Assembly: GCF_003336205.1 (NCBI RefSeq) | Contig: NZ_QPIE01000006.1 | Location: 1-64,000, forward strand | Length of the DNA: 64,000 nt | Origin: Chryseobacterium lacus | Lineage (GTDB): Bacteria; Bacteroidota; Bacteroidia; Flavobacteriales; Weeksellaceae | Reading direction: 5' to 3' | In this document: positions 7,075 through 15,424 of the stretch, one piece after another | Numbering within the stretch: the stretch's first letter is position 1 | How the letters are laid out: each line of letters opens with the position of its first letter | Notes under the pieces: generated by a model | The model's database searches: none | The model's input: the letters and a program-made list of their open reading frames with translations, nothing else | Told to the model about the DNA's origin: nothing | Translations under genes and position numbers: made by a program

Positions 7075-7150
7075 CTTTACAAATTTGCTTATTGACGGTT
7101 AATCTTTAGAGGAGCGAATTTGCTCCGGTAGCGTCTGGGGTAAGAAGGGA

Positions 7151-7177
7151 AATAAAAAAAGCGGCCCGGAGGCCGCT
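7151..7177 (-). terminator. Intrinsic terminator of the giant T9SS gene
   Basis: Read leftward: AGCGGCC, loop TCCG, GGCCGCT, then a run of seven T. It lies 25 bp after the stop codon of the 7202-11107 gene. Confidence 0.88.
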
Positions 7178-7201
7178 CATGGTGTCATAAAATTTTACAT
7201 T

Positions 7202-10200
7202 TTATTTCTTAATGACTTTTACTGTTTTTACAGTTCCGTCTTTGTAATCCAGTTTCAGGATGTATAAGCCTGATTTCAGGTCGCCGAGTCTGATCTGAGC
7301 CTGAGGGGAAGCGATGGTTTTCACCATTCTTCCTGAGGCATCGATCACGGAAACAGATTTCAGATCTTTTGCATCAGAAATATTGATCACATCGGTGAAC
7401 GGATTCGGATACACTCTTACGTCCTTCGCATCTGCTTTTATTTCGCTGGTGCTCAGTGCCGAAGCAGTGACCTGAATATCGTCCAGATACAGATAGTATT
7501 CATTCGCATCAGAATACGCATGGAATCCTACATAATATACACCGGAGGTTGTTGGTGTGAAGGTGAGGTTGTTCACACTTACCGCCTGACCCGTCATGAT
7601 GCTCGGATAATCTGCGATCTGTGTTCCTCCGTTCGCCGGTAACATGGCTGAAGGTGATGCTCCGTTTCCTACTGCTACTTTCATTTTTTCTTCAAAGAAA
7701 GTAGAATTATTTCCGTATTTATAGGAAATATAGTACGTAGTTCCGGCAGTCATGTTGATTCCCTGCGTAAAGAACCATGCATCAGCTGCCTGCGTGCTAT
7801 GGTAGGCATACCTCAATACTTGAGAATTGAATCCGGAACTATCGGTAGGAGCCGCTGCGGTAGTCCAGTTGTTTCCGGTACCTCCGTTAGCCACAATACC
7901 ACAGGCTGGCATGGCTGGAACTACAGCATTGTTAAAATTCATTTCATAAGGAACGCCCGTTGCATTACACAACGTTGAGAACGTAGCCACATTCGACCAT
8001 GCACCCTTCTCTGTCGGAGAACACACTGATCTCACCCATACATAATAGGTAGTCGCAGAAGCCATTCCTGTTGTGGTCATTCCTACTGTAGGAGACGTAA
8101 ATGAATTGGATGCATCCAGTACCGTAGACGCCGTAGGAGGCGTAGCTAAAGTACTGTAGTAGATTTCATATCCGCCTGCAGGTGCCGTTGAAGGAGCCGT
8201 CCACATCAGATCTGCACCGTTTAAGGTAGGATTAGACGCAGTAAGTGCTGTAACATCTCCACAACCCGGCACTGGCTCATAGATAACATCATCTACCAGA
8301 ATACTGTAGGCTGGTGCACCGGTGTGCCTTAATGCCAGGGTAGTAATTCCCGCAGGAACTCCTGTAATATTCAGAGAATAATTATCAATGGCTGTATTAC
8401 TGGAAGAAGTATAGGTTCCCAGTGCAGTGAAGGTCGTATGATCTGTCGGATTGGACATATATCCTATTTCCAAGATTCCCCCAGCTGTAAAATTAGCTCT
8501 TGCCTTGAATCTCAACCTGTAATTTCCGGAACTCAGGGTGCTCACCTGAGGCATGGTCACATACACATTGCTGGAACTGCTGTCGCCGTACACATACAGG
8601 GCATTCGGGCTGCTCATGGCAGTACTTGCTTGTACATACGCATTAGCAGACGCTCCTGTAGTCAATTTGGCCCAGCACGATGGAAGAGCGTTAACAGCAG
8701 TTGCGTTAAAATTCTCCGAAAACTCTGTTACCAGAACACATGAAGTAGTAAAGGATGATGATACTGACCACATGCTGAGGTTTCCTCCCCCACAATCTGA
8801 TCTTACCCAAACGTAATAGGTGGTCGCAGGATTTAAACCTGTCAGGGTAGCCGGAGAAGTCGGAGCCGTTACAGAATTGGTTGCATCCAGAACGGTACTT
8901 GCCGTAGGTGCAGTATTTGAGGTACTGTAATACACTTGGTAACCGTTGCCCGGAACTACCGAAGGTGGAGTAAAGGAAATAGAAGCTCCGCCTGTAGTAA
9001 TTGCAGAAACGGTGACTGCCGTGGGTTCTATACACGTTGGCGATTCCATAATAAGAATATCATCAATGTATAAATTATACTGATTGGAATCAGAATAAAC
9101 ATTAAACCCTAAATAATATACACCGGAAACGGAAGGCGTAAAATCATGATACGTCTGAACCGCTGAAGATATATCGGGAACGGCAGTATAATCATGAATG
9201 ACATTGGTTTGTGTAGCAGCATCCTGAGCGGTACCGTAGGTTATTTTCAGCTTTTCGGTATAGCCGGTCGTGTTTTTTGCATACTTGAAGTAGACACGGT
9301 AGCTGGTTCCGGCAGTCAGGTTCACACCACCGGTGTGGAACCACGCATTGGCAGGATTTGAGCTATTGTATATATAGGTCAGCACTTTGGTTGTAAATCC
9401 ATAAGCATTAGGGGAAGAAGTGGTCCAGTTGTTTCCGCTGCCTACATTTTCCCGCACGGTACACACCGGCATCTCCGGTATGGTGGCATTTTCAAAATCG
9501 ATGGCATAAGGCAGCGAAAATGTGGTACACGGTGTCGTTACCATATACGGAATTGACCATGGGCTTTTATCCGATGCCGAACATACGGAACGTACCCAAA
9601 CATAATATTGAGTACCGGATGAAAGGCCGTTGATGGCTGCAAATAACGATGTGGAAGTCGCCGAATTGGTAGCATCCAGTACCGTAGTGGCTGTTGGTGC
9701 GGTATTGGACGTGCTGTAATACACTTCATACCCGTTGGCAGGAGCGGTAGCAGGTGCCACCCAGTTTACAGTTACACTACTGGTGGTGTGGCCTGTAAAA
9801 GTAACTCCGGTCGGAGGGAAACAGGTTGGTGTCGCCTCCCATATTACATCATCCCAATAATAGGATTTATCATCTGAAGGGTTCTTCACAGCAAGTCTGG
9901 CGTTTGCCGGAATGAAGTTGGGAATTACGACAGAATAATAACTGCTGTTGTATGATGTATTGGTAATGTCCAGCGTCTGGAGGTTCACAAAACTACTGGC
10001 ATCTGTGGGATCCGTTACATATCCGACTTCCAAAGCTCCGGGTGCTGTTGTCACTCTCGCTTTAAATTTGAGCCAGTGTGTACCCGCCGCCACGTTGCTG
10101 TATTCAGGAAGCACCACAATAACAGGATTCTGTGAAGTGGACGCATACTGATAAATATTTCGGAGACCTGACGCCGGAGTGGTAGCGGTAATCGTCTGGC

Positions 10201-11107
10201 TTCCGGCATCCGTCGCAGGTACTATTCTTGCCCAACAGATGGGTACGATAGAACCCGTAGCATAAGCATCAAAATTCTCGCTCATCGTCGTTAATGGTGC
10301 ACACATCGTGGTAAAGCTCACGGGACCTACCCAGGCACTTTTAACCGTAGCGGAACACGATGATCTTACCCACGCAAAATAAACGGAGGAAGGAGACAAC
10401 CCTGTAAGATCGGCTGAAGGAGTCATAGAAGTTGTGGAGTTGGTCGCATCCAGTACAGTAGTTGGTGTAGGCGGCGTATTGGAAGTGCTGTAATACACTT
10501 CGTATCCTTCGGCTGGCGCTGTAGAAGCTGCGGTCCAGGAAAGGGATACCGTAGTAAGCCCTGGAGTACCGGCTACTGGCGAAGAAGGCACCCAACAAGC
10601 AGGTGCTGTTACCATCAGGGTATAATCGTGTGCTTCCCCATATCCATCCGTATTACAAGGAACAGGTTGCGAGGAGTAGCGGTTTCCTACCCTCATGCGG
10701 TAGGTTCCCGGTGCTACAGTTCCCGGAATAGTAATGGATCCAGTAGTCGTATTGACTCCGCCTACCGAGGCAGAAGATCCCATAGCAATTAATTCAGGCG
10801 CAGCGTTCGTGAAAATCTGGTCATTATCAAAATCTGCCCAGATCCTTACCTGCTGGCTGCCGAAGTTATGGGTTACCGTAAAGGTATACGGTGTCCCAAT
10901 TTCCAGCGTAATGGTTTGGGAAGTATAATCGCCATACGCTCCCGGAGAGCATCCGGTATTCAGGTGGCTGAATCCAGCTGAAGGAATGGAAAAACTGTTA
11001 ATTTCATCTCCACCTCCACATCCGCTGGCAAAAGCCGGGGTGCAATACTGTGCATTGACCTGCCCTATGAACATGAGCAATGCGGTTAAAAAATAAATTC
11101 TTCTCAT
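7202..11107 (-). CDS. Giant modular T9SS-secreted adhesin-like protein
   Basis: Predicted 1301-residue secreted protein. In order: signal peptide (residues 1-19, ending VNA); a GEVED-type domain (about 55-168, with IWADFDNDQIF and YGEAHDYTLMV); then four repeats of a fibronectin type III domain followed by a jelly-roll 'choice-of-anchor' or cleaved-adhesin-like domain (FN3 near 170, 427, 692 and 948). It ends in a T9SS type A sorting domain (about 1222-1301, VYPNPFTDVINIS ... SGLYILKLDYKDG ... KVIKK). The protein should cross the outer membrane by the type IX system, have the sorting domain removed, and be anchored or released. The FN3 units share segments such as GYEVYYSTSNT and YYVWVRS, which shows internal duplication. 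Binding target unknown. An intrinsic terminator follows. Confidence 0.92.
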   Translation of the reverse strand: MRRIYFLTALLMFIGQVNAQYCTPAFASGCGGGDEINSFSIPSAGFSHLNTGCSPGAYGDYTSQTITLEIGTPYTFTVTHNFGSQQVRIWADFDNDQIFTNAAPELIAMGSSASVGGVNTTTGSITIPGTVAPGTYRMRVGNRYSSQPVPCNTDGYGEAHDYTLMVTAPACWVPSSPVAGTPGLTTVSLSWTAASTAPAEGYEVYYSTSNTPPTPTTVLDATNSTTSMTPSADLTGLSPSSVYFAWVRSSCSATVKSAWVGPVSFTTMCAPLTTMSENFDAYATGSIVPICWARIVPATDAGSQTITATTPASGLRNIYQYASTSQNPVIVVLPEYSNVAAGTHWLKFKARVTTAPGALEVGYVTDPTDASSFVNLQTLDITNTSYNSSYYSVVIPNFIPANARLAVKNPSDDKSYYWDDVIWEATPTCFPPTGVTFTGHTTSSVTVNWVAPATAPANGYEVYYSTSNTAPTATTVLDATNSATSTSLFAAINGLSSGTQYYVWVRSVCSASDKSPWSIPYMVTTPCTTFSLPYAIDFENATIPEMPVCTVRENVGSGNNWTTSSPNAYGFTTKVLTYIYNSSNPANAWFHTGGVNLTAGTSYRVYFKYAKNTTGYTEKLKITYGTAQDAATQTNVIHDYTAVPDISSAVQTYHDFTPSVSGVYYLGFNVYSDSNQYNLYIDDILIMESPTCIEPTAVTVSAITTGGASISFTPPSVVPGNGYQVYYSTSNTAPTASTVLDATNSVTAPTSPATLTGLNPATTYYVWVRSDCGGGNLSMWSVSSSFTTSCVLVTEFSENFNATAVNALPSCWAKLTTGASANAYVQASTAMSSPNALYVYGDSSSSNVYVTMPQVSTLSSGNYRLRFKARANFTAGGILEIGYMSNPTDHTTFTALGTYTSSSNTAIDNYSLNITGVPAGITTLALRHTGAPAYSILVDDVIYEPVPGCGDVTALTASNPTLNGADLMWTAPSTAPAGGYEIYYSTLATPPTASTVLDASNSFTSPTVGMTTTGMASATTYYVWVRSVCSPTEKGAWSNVATFSTLCNATGVPYEMNFNNAVVPAMPACGIVANGGTGNNWTTAAAPTDSSGFNSQVLRYAYHSTQAADAWFFTQGINMTAGTTYYISYKYGNNSTFFEEKMKVAVGNGASPSAMLPANGGTQIADYPSIMTGQAVSVNNLTFTPTTSGVYYVGFHAYSDANEYYLYLDDIQVTASALSTSEIKADAKDVRVYPNPFTDVINISDAKDLKSVSVIDASGRMVKTIASPQAQIRLGDLKSGLYILKLDYKDGTVKTVKVIKK

Positions 11108-11298
11108 AATAAAAACTTTTTTAGATAATGGCTAAATTATATAAAATATATTAAAACGCAAATGGATATTCAAAATTAATTAGAATTTATCATGAACTCT
11201 TCATAAAATAAAGAGCAAAGATGAGGAGATGGCGGCAAAGACAGGCATGACAAATTTGCTGATTAATTGGTTAATCGGTTAATTGTTTAGAAAGAGTG

Positions 11299-11350
11299 AA
11301 TTTGCTGATTTGCTGATTTGCTGATTTGCTAATTTGCTAATTTGCTGATG
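11299..11350. repeat. Octamer tract TGATTTGC / TAATTTGC
   Basis: Six tandem 8-bp units in phase, passing into GCTGATGG at the right end. Confidence 0.8.
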
Positions 11351-11411
11351 GCTGGTTAATCGATTAATCGGTTAGTTGTTTAGAAAGAGCGAATTTGCTA
11401 TATGCGACAGT

Positions 11412-11466
11412 GAAAAATCCCGGAATGGTTACCTTTAGAGTTAGGGTAAACGGACCGGGATTTTTG
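11412..11466 (+). repeat. R2 hairpin element, diverged copy
   Basis: GAAAAATCCCGG and CCGGGATTTTTG arms with a changed core (TTACCTTTAGAGTTAGGG). This copy shows that the arms are the conserved part. Confidence 0.78.
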
Positions 11467-11508
11467 CGAATTTGCTGATGGCTGATGGCTGATTGATATT
11501 TTTCTCTT

Positions 11509-11760
11509 GTTCTTTTGTCTTGACACAAAAGAACCAAAAAGTCAAGACTGGATCTTTTTGCTAAAAAATTCCAATTTCTTTTTATTAAAAATCCGAACTT
11601 GCGCGATAAGATGCCCTCGCTTCGGTTTATACTTTAGTGTCGCGCTTCAGACACCGGATTTTTAGCTGTAGTCCATGTATGCTGTGTGTGTAACAAGAAA
11701 TTGAAATTTTTATTAACGCAAAAAGCTCGTAGGTCGTGGCTTTCCTTTGAGCTTTACGTT
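11509..11760. other. Block of three inverted repeats, possible structured element
   Basis: Three hairpin-forming inverted repeats lie in a row. GTTCTTTTGT (11509-11518) and ACAAAAGAAC (11525-11534) pair perfectly around CTTGAC. TAAAAATCCG (11586-11595) and CGGATTTTTA (11655-11664) pair perfectly, and inside them GCGCGA pairs with TCGCGC. AAAGCTC (11722-11728) pairs with GAGCTTT (11749-11755), extended by AACG and CGTT. No ORF of note is present. It could be a noncoding RNA, a mobile repeat or a gene remnant; the sequence alone does not decide. Confidence 0.5.
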
Positions 11761-11787
11761 ATAATTAAGTGGGTGGAAATAACAGAG

Positions 11788-11840
11788 CGGTGGCTGAGGC
11801 TCTCGAAGCCACAGTTGAAAGATCGGTTTGCGTTAATGGT
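11788..11840 (+). repeat. R3 hairpin element, copy 2
   Basis: Shares the hairpin around GAGGCTCTCGA and the tail GATCGGTTTGCGTTAATGG with the copy at 3828. Here it is not joined to R1. Confidence 0.8.
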
Positions 11841-11970
11841 TAAACGATTAATCGGTTAATCTTTAGAGGAGCGAATTTGCTTATTCGCTTATTTACAAAT
11901 TTGCTAATGGCTGATGACTGATGGCTGATAGCTGACTGCTGATAGCTTACAAAGTGAATTTTTCCATCCA

Positions 11971-12046
11971 GTACAAAAGAGGCTGAAATATTCCCCTCCT
12001 CCGGAGGGGTGGCATCCGACGAAGGAGGATGACGGGGTGGTTTTTT
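11971..12046 (+). repeat. R1 element, copy 10
   Basis: Full-length R1 of the GACGAAGG subtype, very close to copies 1 and 2. Confidence 0.9.
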
Positions 12047-12126
12047 ACTTATTTGCTTATTCGCTTATTTACAAATTTGCTGATGGCTGGTTAATCGATT
12101 AATCGGTTAATCGGTGAGAGGAGCGA

Positions 12127-12240
12127 ATTTGCTTATTTGCTTATTTGCTTATTTGCTTATTTACAAATTTGCTGATCGCTGATTGCTGATCGCTGATTGC
12201 TGATGGCTGATGGCTGATTGCTGATGGCCGATTGCTGATT
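12127..12240. repeat. Long mixed octamer tract
   Basis: TTATTTGC units change, through TTACAAATTTGC, into GCTGATCG, GCTGATTG and GCTGATGG units. Two octamer families meet in one tract about 114 bp long. Confidence 0.8.
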
Positions 12241-12357
12241 AATTGGTTAAACATTTAATCGTTTAAACGATGAATCGATTAATCTCAGCTGATGAAAAAT
12301 ATTCCTTGTTTTATCGCAGGATTGTTCGTAAATTTCAGGTGATAAAAGACCGATATT

Positions 12358-13203
12358 ATGAAAACTATTTTAGTTCCTACCGATTATTCTGATAACTCAA
12401 AAGCTGGATTGAAGTTTGCTCTTCAATGGGCTTCCAGGGAGGAAGTGAAGCTTCTGTTTATGCATGTCCTGCAGGTGAACAGGGAAAGCGGAATGTCTGA
12501 ACAGGAATTCCATCATTTTATTGCCGGAAAAATAAGACACGAAAAACAGGTACTGGAAACTTTTATCCAGACTGTTTTTGCAGAGTTTAACGTACAGCCA
12601 AAGCATTACGCCGTGGAAGTTGTGGAAGGTTTCAGTGCCGACACTTCCCTGCTGGCCTATTGTGACGAGCATCCCGAAATCAGTTATATCTGCATCAGCA
12701 CACGCGGTGCCAGCGGAATAAAAAAAATGCTGGGAACGAACACCGGCAACCTCATTACCACTTCGGAAATTCCGGTCATGGCCGTACCTTTTCATCATCA
12801 GGAAAATGATTTGAACAGGGTTCTATATGCTTCCGACCTGATGGATTACCCTCAGGAAATAGAGAAAGTAATGGGTTTTGCCAGACCCTTGAAAGCGGAG
12901 ATTGAGATTCTGCATTTTTCCTGGCCTTATGAGGATTATTCCGACGATTCTCCATTGCGAAGAGACTATGAATACGGGTTTAAACTGAGTTTTCCAGCGC
13001 ATGATGTGACGCAAAGACTGATGACCAATCTTCATGATGAAATCCGCGAAAAAAGACCTTCGGTAGTGGTCATGTTTACCCATCAGGAAAAGAAATTCTG
13101 GGAAAAGATTTTTTCACCCAGCAAAACGGAACAGCTTTCTTTCCGGCTGGATGTGCCGCTGTTGGTGTTCAGGAAGGAAGGGAAAAATAGAAAAAATGGT
13201 TAG
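12358..13203 (+). CDS. Tandem universal stress protein
   Basis: A 281-residue cytoplasmic protein with two UspA-type domains. Domain 1 (residues 1 to about 145) begins MKTILVPTDYSDNSKAGLKF and ends with STRGASGIKKMLGTNTGNLI, close to the ATP-binding G-x2-G-x9-G-S/T pattern. Domain 2 (about 155-275, from LNRVLYASDLMDYPQEIEKV) has a weaker C-terminal motif. Tandem Usp proteins bind ATP or act as stress-response switches; no partner is encoded nearby. The ATG at 12358 is preceded by a near-consensus -7 box (TAAATTTC). The gene stands alone between repeat blocks. Confidence 0.9.
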   Translation: MKTILVPTDYSDNSKAGLKFALQWASREEVKLLFMHVLQVNRESGMSEQEFHHFIAGKIRHEKQVLETFIQTVFAEFNVQPKHYAVEVVEGFSADTSLLAYCDEHPEISYICISTRGASGIKKMLGTNTGNLITTSEIPVMAVPFHHQENDLNRVLYASDLMDYPQEIEKVMGFARPLKAEIEILHFSWPYEDYSDDSPLRRDYEYGFKLSFPAHDVTQRLMTNLHDEIREKRPSVVVMFTHQEKKFWEKIFSPSKTEQLSFRLDVPLLVFRKEGKNRKNG

Positions 13204-13319
13204 TTGAGTAATCGGTTAATCGTTTAAGGGTTAGCAATTGAGGAAAAGTGAATCTGCTGATTTGCGAATTTGCTGATTAATCGGTTAGTGGTGTAGAAAG
13301 AGTATATGTCTTGTCTCCG

Positions 13320-13395
13320 CTACAAATGTGGCTGAAATATTCCCCTCCTTCGGAGAGGAGGCGTCCGACGACAGGAGGATGACGGGGTGGTTTTT
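13320..13395 (+). repeat. R1 element, copy 11 (variant palindrome)
   Basis: R1 of the GACGACAGG subtype. The core reads CCCCTCCTTCGGAGAGGAGG, so the hairpin arms differ from other copies. It fills the gap between the universal stress gene and the VOC remnants together with TTATTTGC octamers. Confidence 0.85.
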
Positions 13396-13497
13396 GCAAA
13401 TGAATTGTATAATCGGTTAATCCTTAGAGGAGTGAATTTGCTTATTTGCTTATTTGCAAATTTGCAAATTTGCTGATTAATGGGTTAATACGGCTTT

Positions 13498-13593
13498 ATG
13501 CAACTGCGCACCCTGGAAGATCCGGACGGACATACGTGGGAATTATTTTATATGGATATGGCTAAAGGCCAGTGTGAAGAAACCCACCATTAA
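13498..13593 (+). pseudogene. C-terminal fragment of a VOC-family gene
   Basis: An open frame of 31 codons reads QLRTLEDPDGHTWELFYMDM and ends ETHH. The segment DPDGHTWELFYMD is the usual last strand of glyoxalase/VOC proteins. No N-terminal part lies upstream; the frame runs into octamer repeats instead. I read it as a 3' remnant, possibly left when repeats were inserted or exchanged. Confidence 0.7.
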
Positions 13594-13628
13594 ATTTTTA
13601 TGATGAAATCCTTATTAAATAAACTAAA

Positions 13629-14012
13629 ATAGAAATAAAACAAAACGCAGTATGCTGGTTGGAAATCTATGTGGATGACATGGACCGAGCCAGACAATTT
13701 TACAGTACCGTTCTGGGAGTACCCCTTGTGAAGGCTCCGGAAATGGAAGGAATGCCGGACATGCAAATGGCTTTTTTCCCTTGAGTAGAAAACGCTCCCA
13801 ACGCCAACGGAGCTCTGGTGAAAATGAACGGAGTTTCTCCCGGAACAGGAGGAACCCTCGTGTATTTCCAGTGTGATGATTGTGCTGTAGAAGAAAGCCG
13901 CACAGAAGCTGCCGGCGGAAAAGTGGAACAGCCCAAAATGTCGATCGGTGAGTATGGTTTCTGTTCCGTGTGCATCGATACAGAAGGAAACAGATTCGGA
14001 CTGCTTCCATGA
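13629..14012 (+). pseudogene. Broken VOC-family (glyoxalase-like) gene
   Basis: The frame codes a complete VOC domain: QNAVCWLEIYVDDMDRARQF, YSTVLGVPL, then LVYFQCDD and GFCSVCIDTEGNRFGLLP. Two faults are visible. The expected start codon position (13629-13631) is ATA, and an in-frame TGA sits at 13782-13784 after MQMAFFP, where relatives usually have Trp. Both could be single G-to-A changes. The rest of the frame is open to the normal end, so the damage looks recent. VOC proteins are metal-dependent lyases, dioxygenases or resistance proteins; this one's role is unknown. Confidence 0.82.
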
Positions 14013-14087
14013 AATAAAACCTACCGGACCGGAAACCTTTTTTTTCGGGTTAGAAAATTCCCTTTACCTCATCTTAAACTATTTGTT

Positions 14088-15155
14088 ATGAAAACATTAA
14101 AAAAAATTCTTCTTATTCTGCTGGCCATTATTGCCCTTCCGCTGATTGCAGCACTGTTCATCCCCAATCAATCTTCCAGCGAGGGCCAAATCATCATAAA
14201 CAAGCCAAAGCTCGAAGTTTTTGATTATATAAAACAGGTTAAAAATCAAGATCATTTTGGCGTTTGGCAACTTTCAGATCCCGGAATGAAGACCACTTCT
14301 GAAGGCATCGACGGAACAGAGGGTTTCCGATACAGGTGGGACAGCGAGAAACTGGGCAAAGGCGCCCAAGTGATCACCCACATTGTAGAGGGCGAACGGA
14401 TGGAATCGGATATGTTTTTTTTCGATGTCGATGATTCGGCCAGCAAAGCCTACTTCACTACGGAAGAGCAGTCTCCCAATCAAACGCTCGTCAAGTGGGG
14501 AATTTCCTGGAGGACACCTTACCCATGGAACATCATGAATGCTTTTTACAATATGGATGACGACTTTCAGCAGGGACTGAAAAAACTGAAAGAAATTGTA
14601 GAGCAACAGAAAAGCCCAAAGCCGGAAACTACTTTTGCACTCTCCTATTATCAGGAAACCATGGCAAATCTACAAAAGCAGGTGGCAGGCCTGAGCCCGG
14701 ATCAGCTTCATTTTAAACCTGCTGAGAACGCATGGTCGGTAAGCCAATGCCTGGAACATATGGTTGTCACAGAAAAAATGATCTTCGATATGGTTCAGGA
14801 AACGATGAAAAAGCCTGCCAACCCGGAGCGCAGAAAAGATCTTCAGTACACCGATAAGGAGATTATGGCTGCTGCTACTGACCGCAGTAAAAAATACAAA
14901 GCACCGGAAGTTCTTATCGGAAAAGGCAAATTCAACGACCCCGAAACGGCAATCAATGAGTTGAAAAAACAGCGGGCTGTTGTTCTTGATTTTATTAGGA
15001 GAACGCCGCCTGAAGAGCTGAGAAACCGGATCAGCGATGCTCCTTCGGGAGTGGCTGATGCGTATCAGTCCCTGTTGTTCATGGCAGGTCATACCGCAAG
15101 ACATACGCTGCAAATTGCCGAAGTGAAAGCAAGTGCCGGGTTTCCGAAATCTTAA
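14088..15155 (+). CDS. SRPBCC domain fused to DinB-like domain
   Basis: A 355-residue protein. Residues 1-25 form a hydrophobic N-terminal segment (KILLILLAIIALPLIAALFI), likely a membrane anchor. Residues 30-180 look like an SRPBCC/START-like ligand-binding domain (VFDYIKQVKNQDHFGVWQ, RYRWDSEKLGKG). Residues 185-350 match the DinB_2 four-helix family (YYQETMANLQKQVAGLSPDQ, AWSVSQCLEHMV, FMAGHTARHTLQI), with His residues placed for a metal site. DinB-like proteins include thiol-dependent enzymes and uncharacterised damage-inducible proteins. The two domains are in one frame with no frameshift visible. The fusion could be natural, or the result of losing an intergenic stop. The gene follows the broken VOC gene by 75 bp. 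Confidence 0.82.
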   Translation: MKTLKKILLILLAIIALPLIAALFIPNQSSSEGQIIINKPKLEVFDYIKQVKNQDHFGVWQLSDPGMKTTSEGIDGTEGFRYRWDSEKLGKGAQVITHIVEGERMESDMFFFDVDDSASKAYFTTEEQSPNQTLVKWGISWRTPYPWNIMNAFYNMDDDFQQGLKKLKEIVEQQKSPKPETTFALSYYQETMANLQKQVAGLSPDQLHFKPAENAWSVSQCLEHMVVTEKMIFDMVQETMKKPANPERRKDLQYTDKEIMAAATDRSKKYKAPEVLIGKGKFNDPETAINELKKQRAVVLDFIRRTPPEELRNRISDAPSGVADAYQSLLFMAGHTARHTLQIAEVKASAGFPKS

Positions 15156-15259
15156 GAGTAGTTGCGAGGAGAAGCGTGAATGGGAGTGAATGGTGAATGA
15201 GTGAAGGGGTTAAGCGCTTAATCTGTTAGTGGTGTAGAAAGAGTATATGTTTTGTCTCC

Positions 15260-15337
15260 GCTACAAATGCGGCTGAAATATTCCCCTCCTCCGGAGGGGT
15301 GGCGTCCGACGACAGGAGGATGACGGGGTGGCTTTTT
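15260..15337 (+). repeat. R1 element, copy 12
   Basis: Full-length R1, GACGACAGG subtype. It shares the left context GAGTATATGT and TTGTCTCCGCTACAAATG with copy 11 and not with the others. Confidence 0.88.
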
Positions 15338-15424
15338 GCTTATTCACTTATTTACAAATTTGCCGAATAGCCGTTAATCGGTTAATCGGTTAGTTGTTTA
15401 GAAAAAGTAAATGTTTTGTCTCCG

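Larger units (their letters stand above)
6135..7147. repeat. Repeat-rich intergenic gap, 1 kb
   Basis: No gene seen. It contains two opposite-orientation R1-like elements (6145 and 6254), R1 copies 7-9, two R2 hairpins and octamer tracts, and ends at the terminator of the giant T9SS protein gene. Positions 6336-6545 and 6627-6838 are two copies of one composite unit (R1, linker, R2). Confidence 0.8.
11108..12357. repeat. Repeat-rich intergenic gap, 1.25 kb
   Basis: No convincing gene. Contents in order: AT-rich upstream region of the giant T9SS gene; TGATTTGC octamers (11299-11350); R2 (11412-11466); a block of three nested inverted repeats (11509-11760); R3 (11788-11840); octamers; R1 copy 10; then a long mixed octamer tract (12127-12240) and the upstream region of the universal stress gene. 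Confidence 0.75.

Noticed and set aside
8438-10928. Several ORFs of 60-110 codons antisense to the giant T9SS gene
   Set aside because: They follow from the codon pattern of the repeated FN3 modules and have no family features.
13782-13784. The in-frame TGA in the VOC gene as a selenocysteine codon
   Set aside because: Relatives have Trp here rather than Cys, the start codon is lost too, no downstream hairpin was evident, and no selenocysteine genes are in view.
14274-15113. Two long leftward ORFs antisense to the SRPBCC-DinB gene
   Set aside because: The plus-strand frame has clear domain motifs through its full length; the antisense frames have none.
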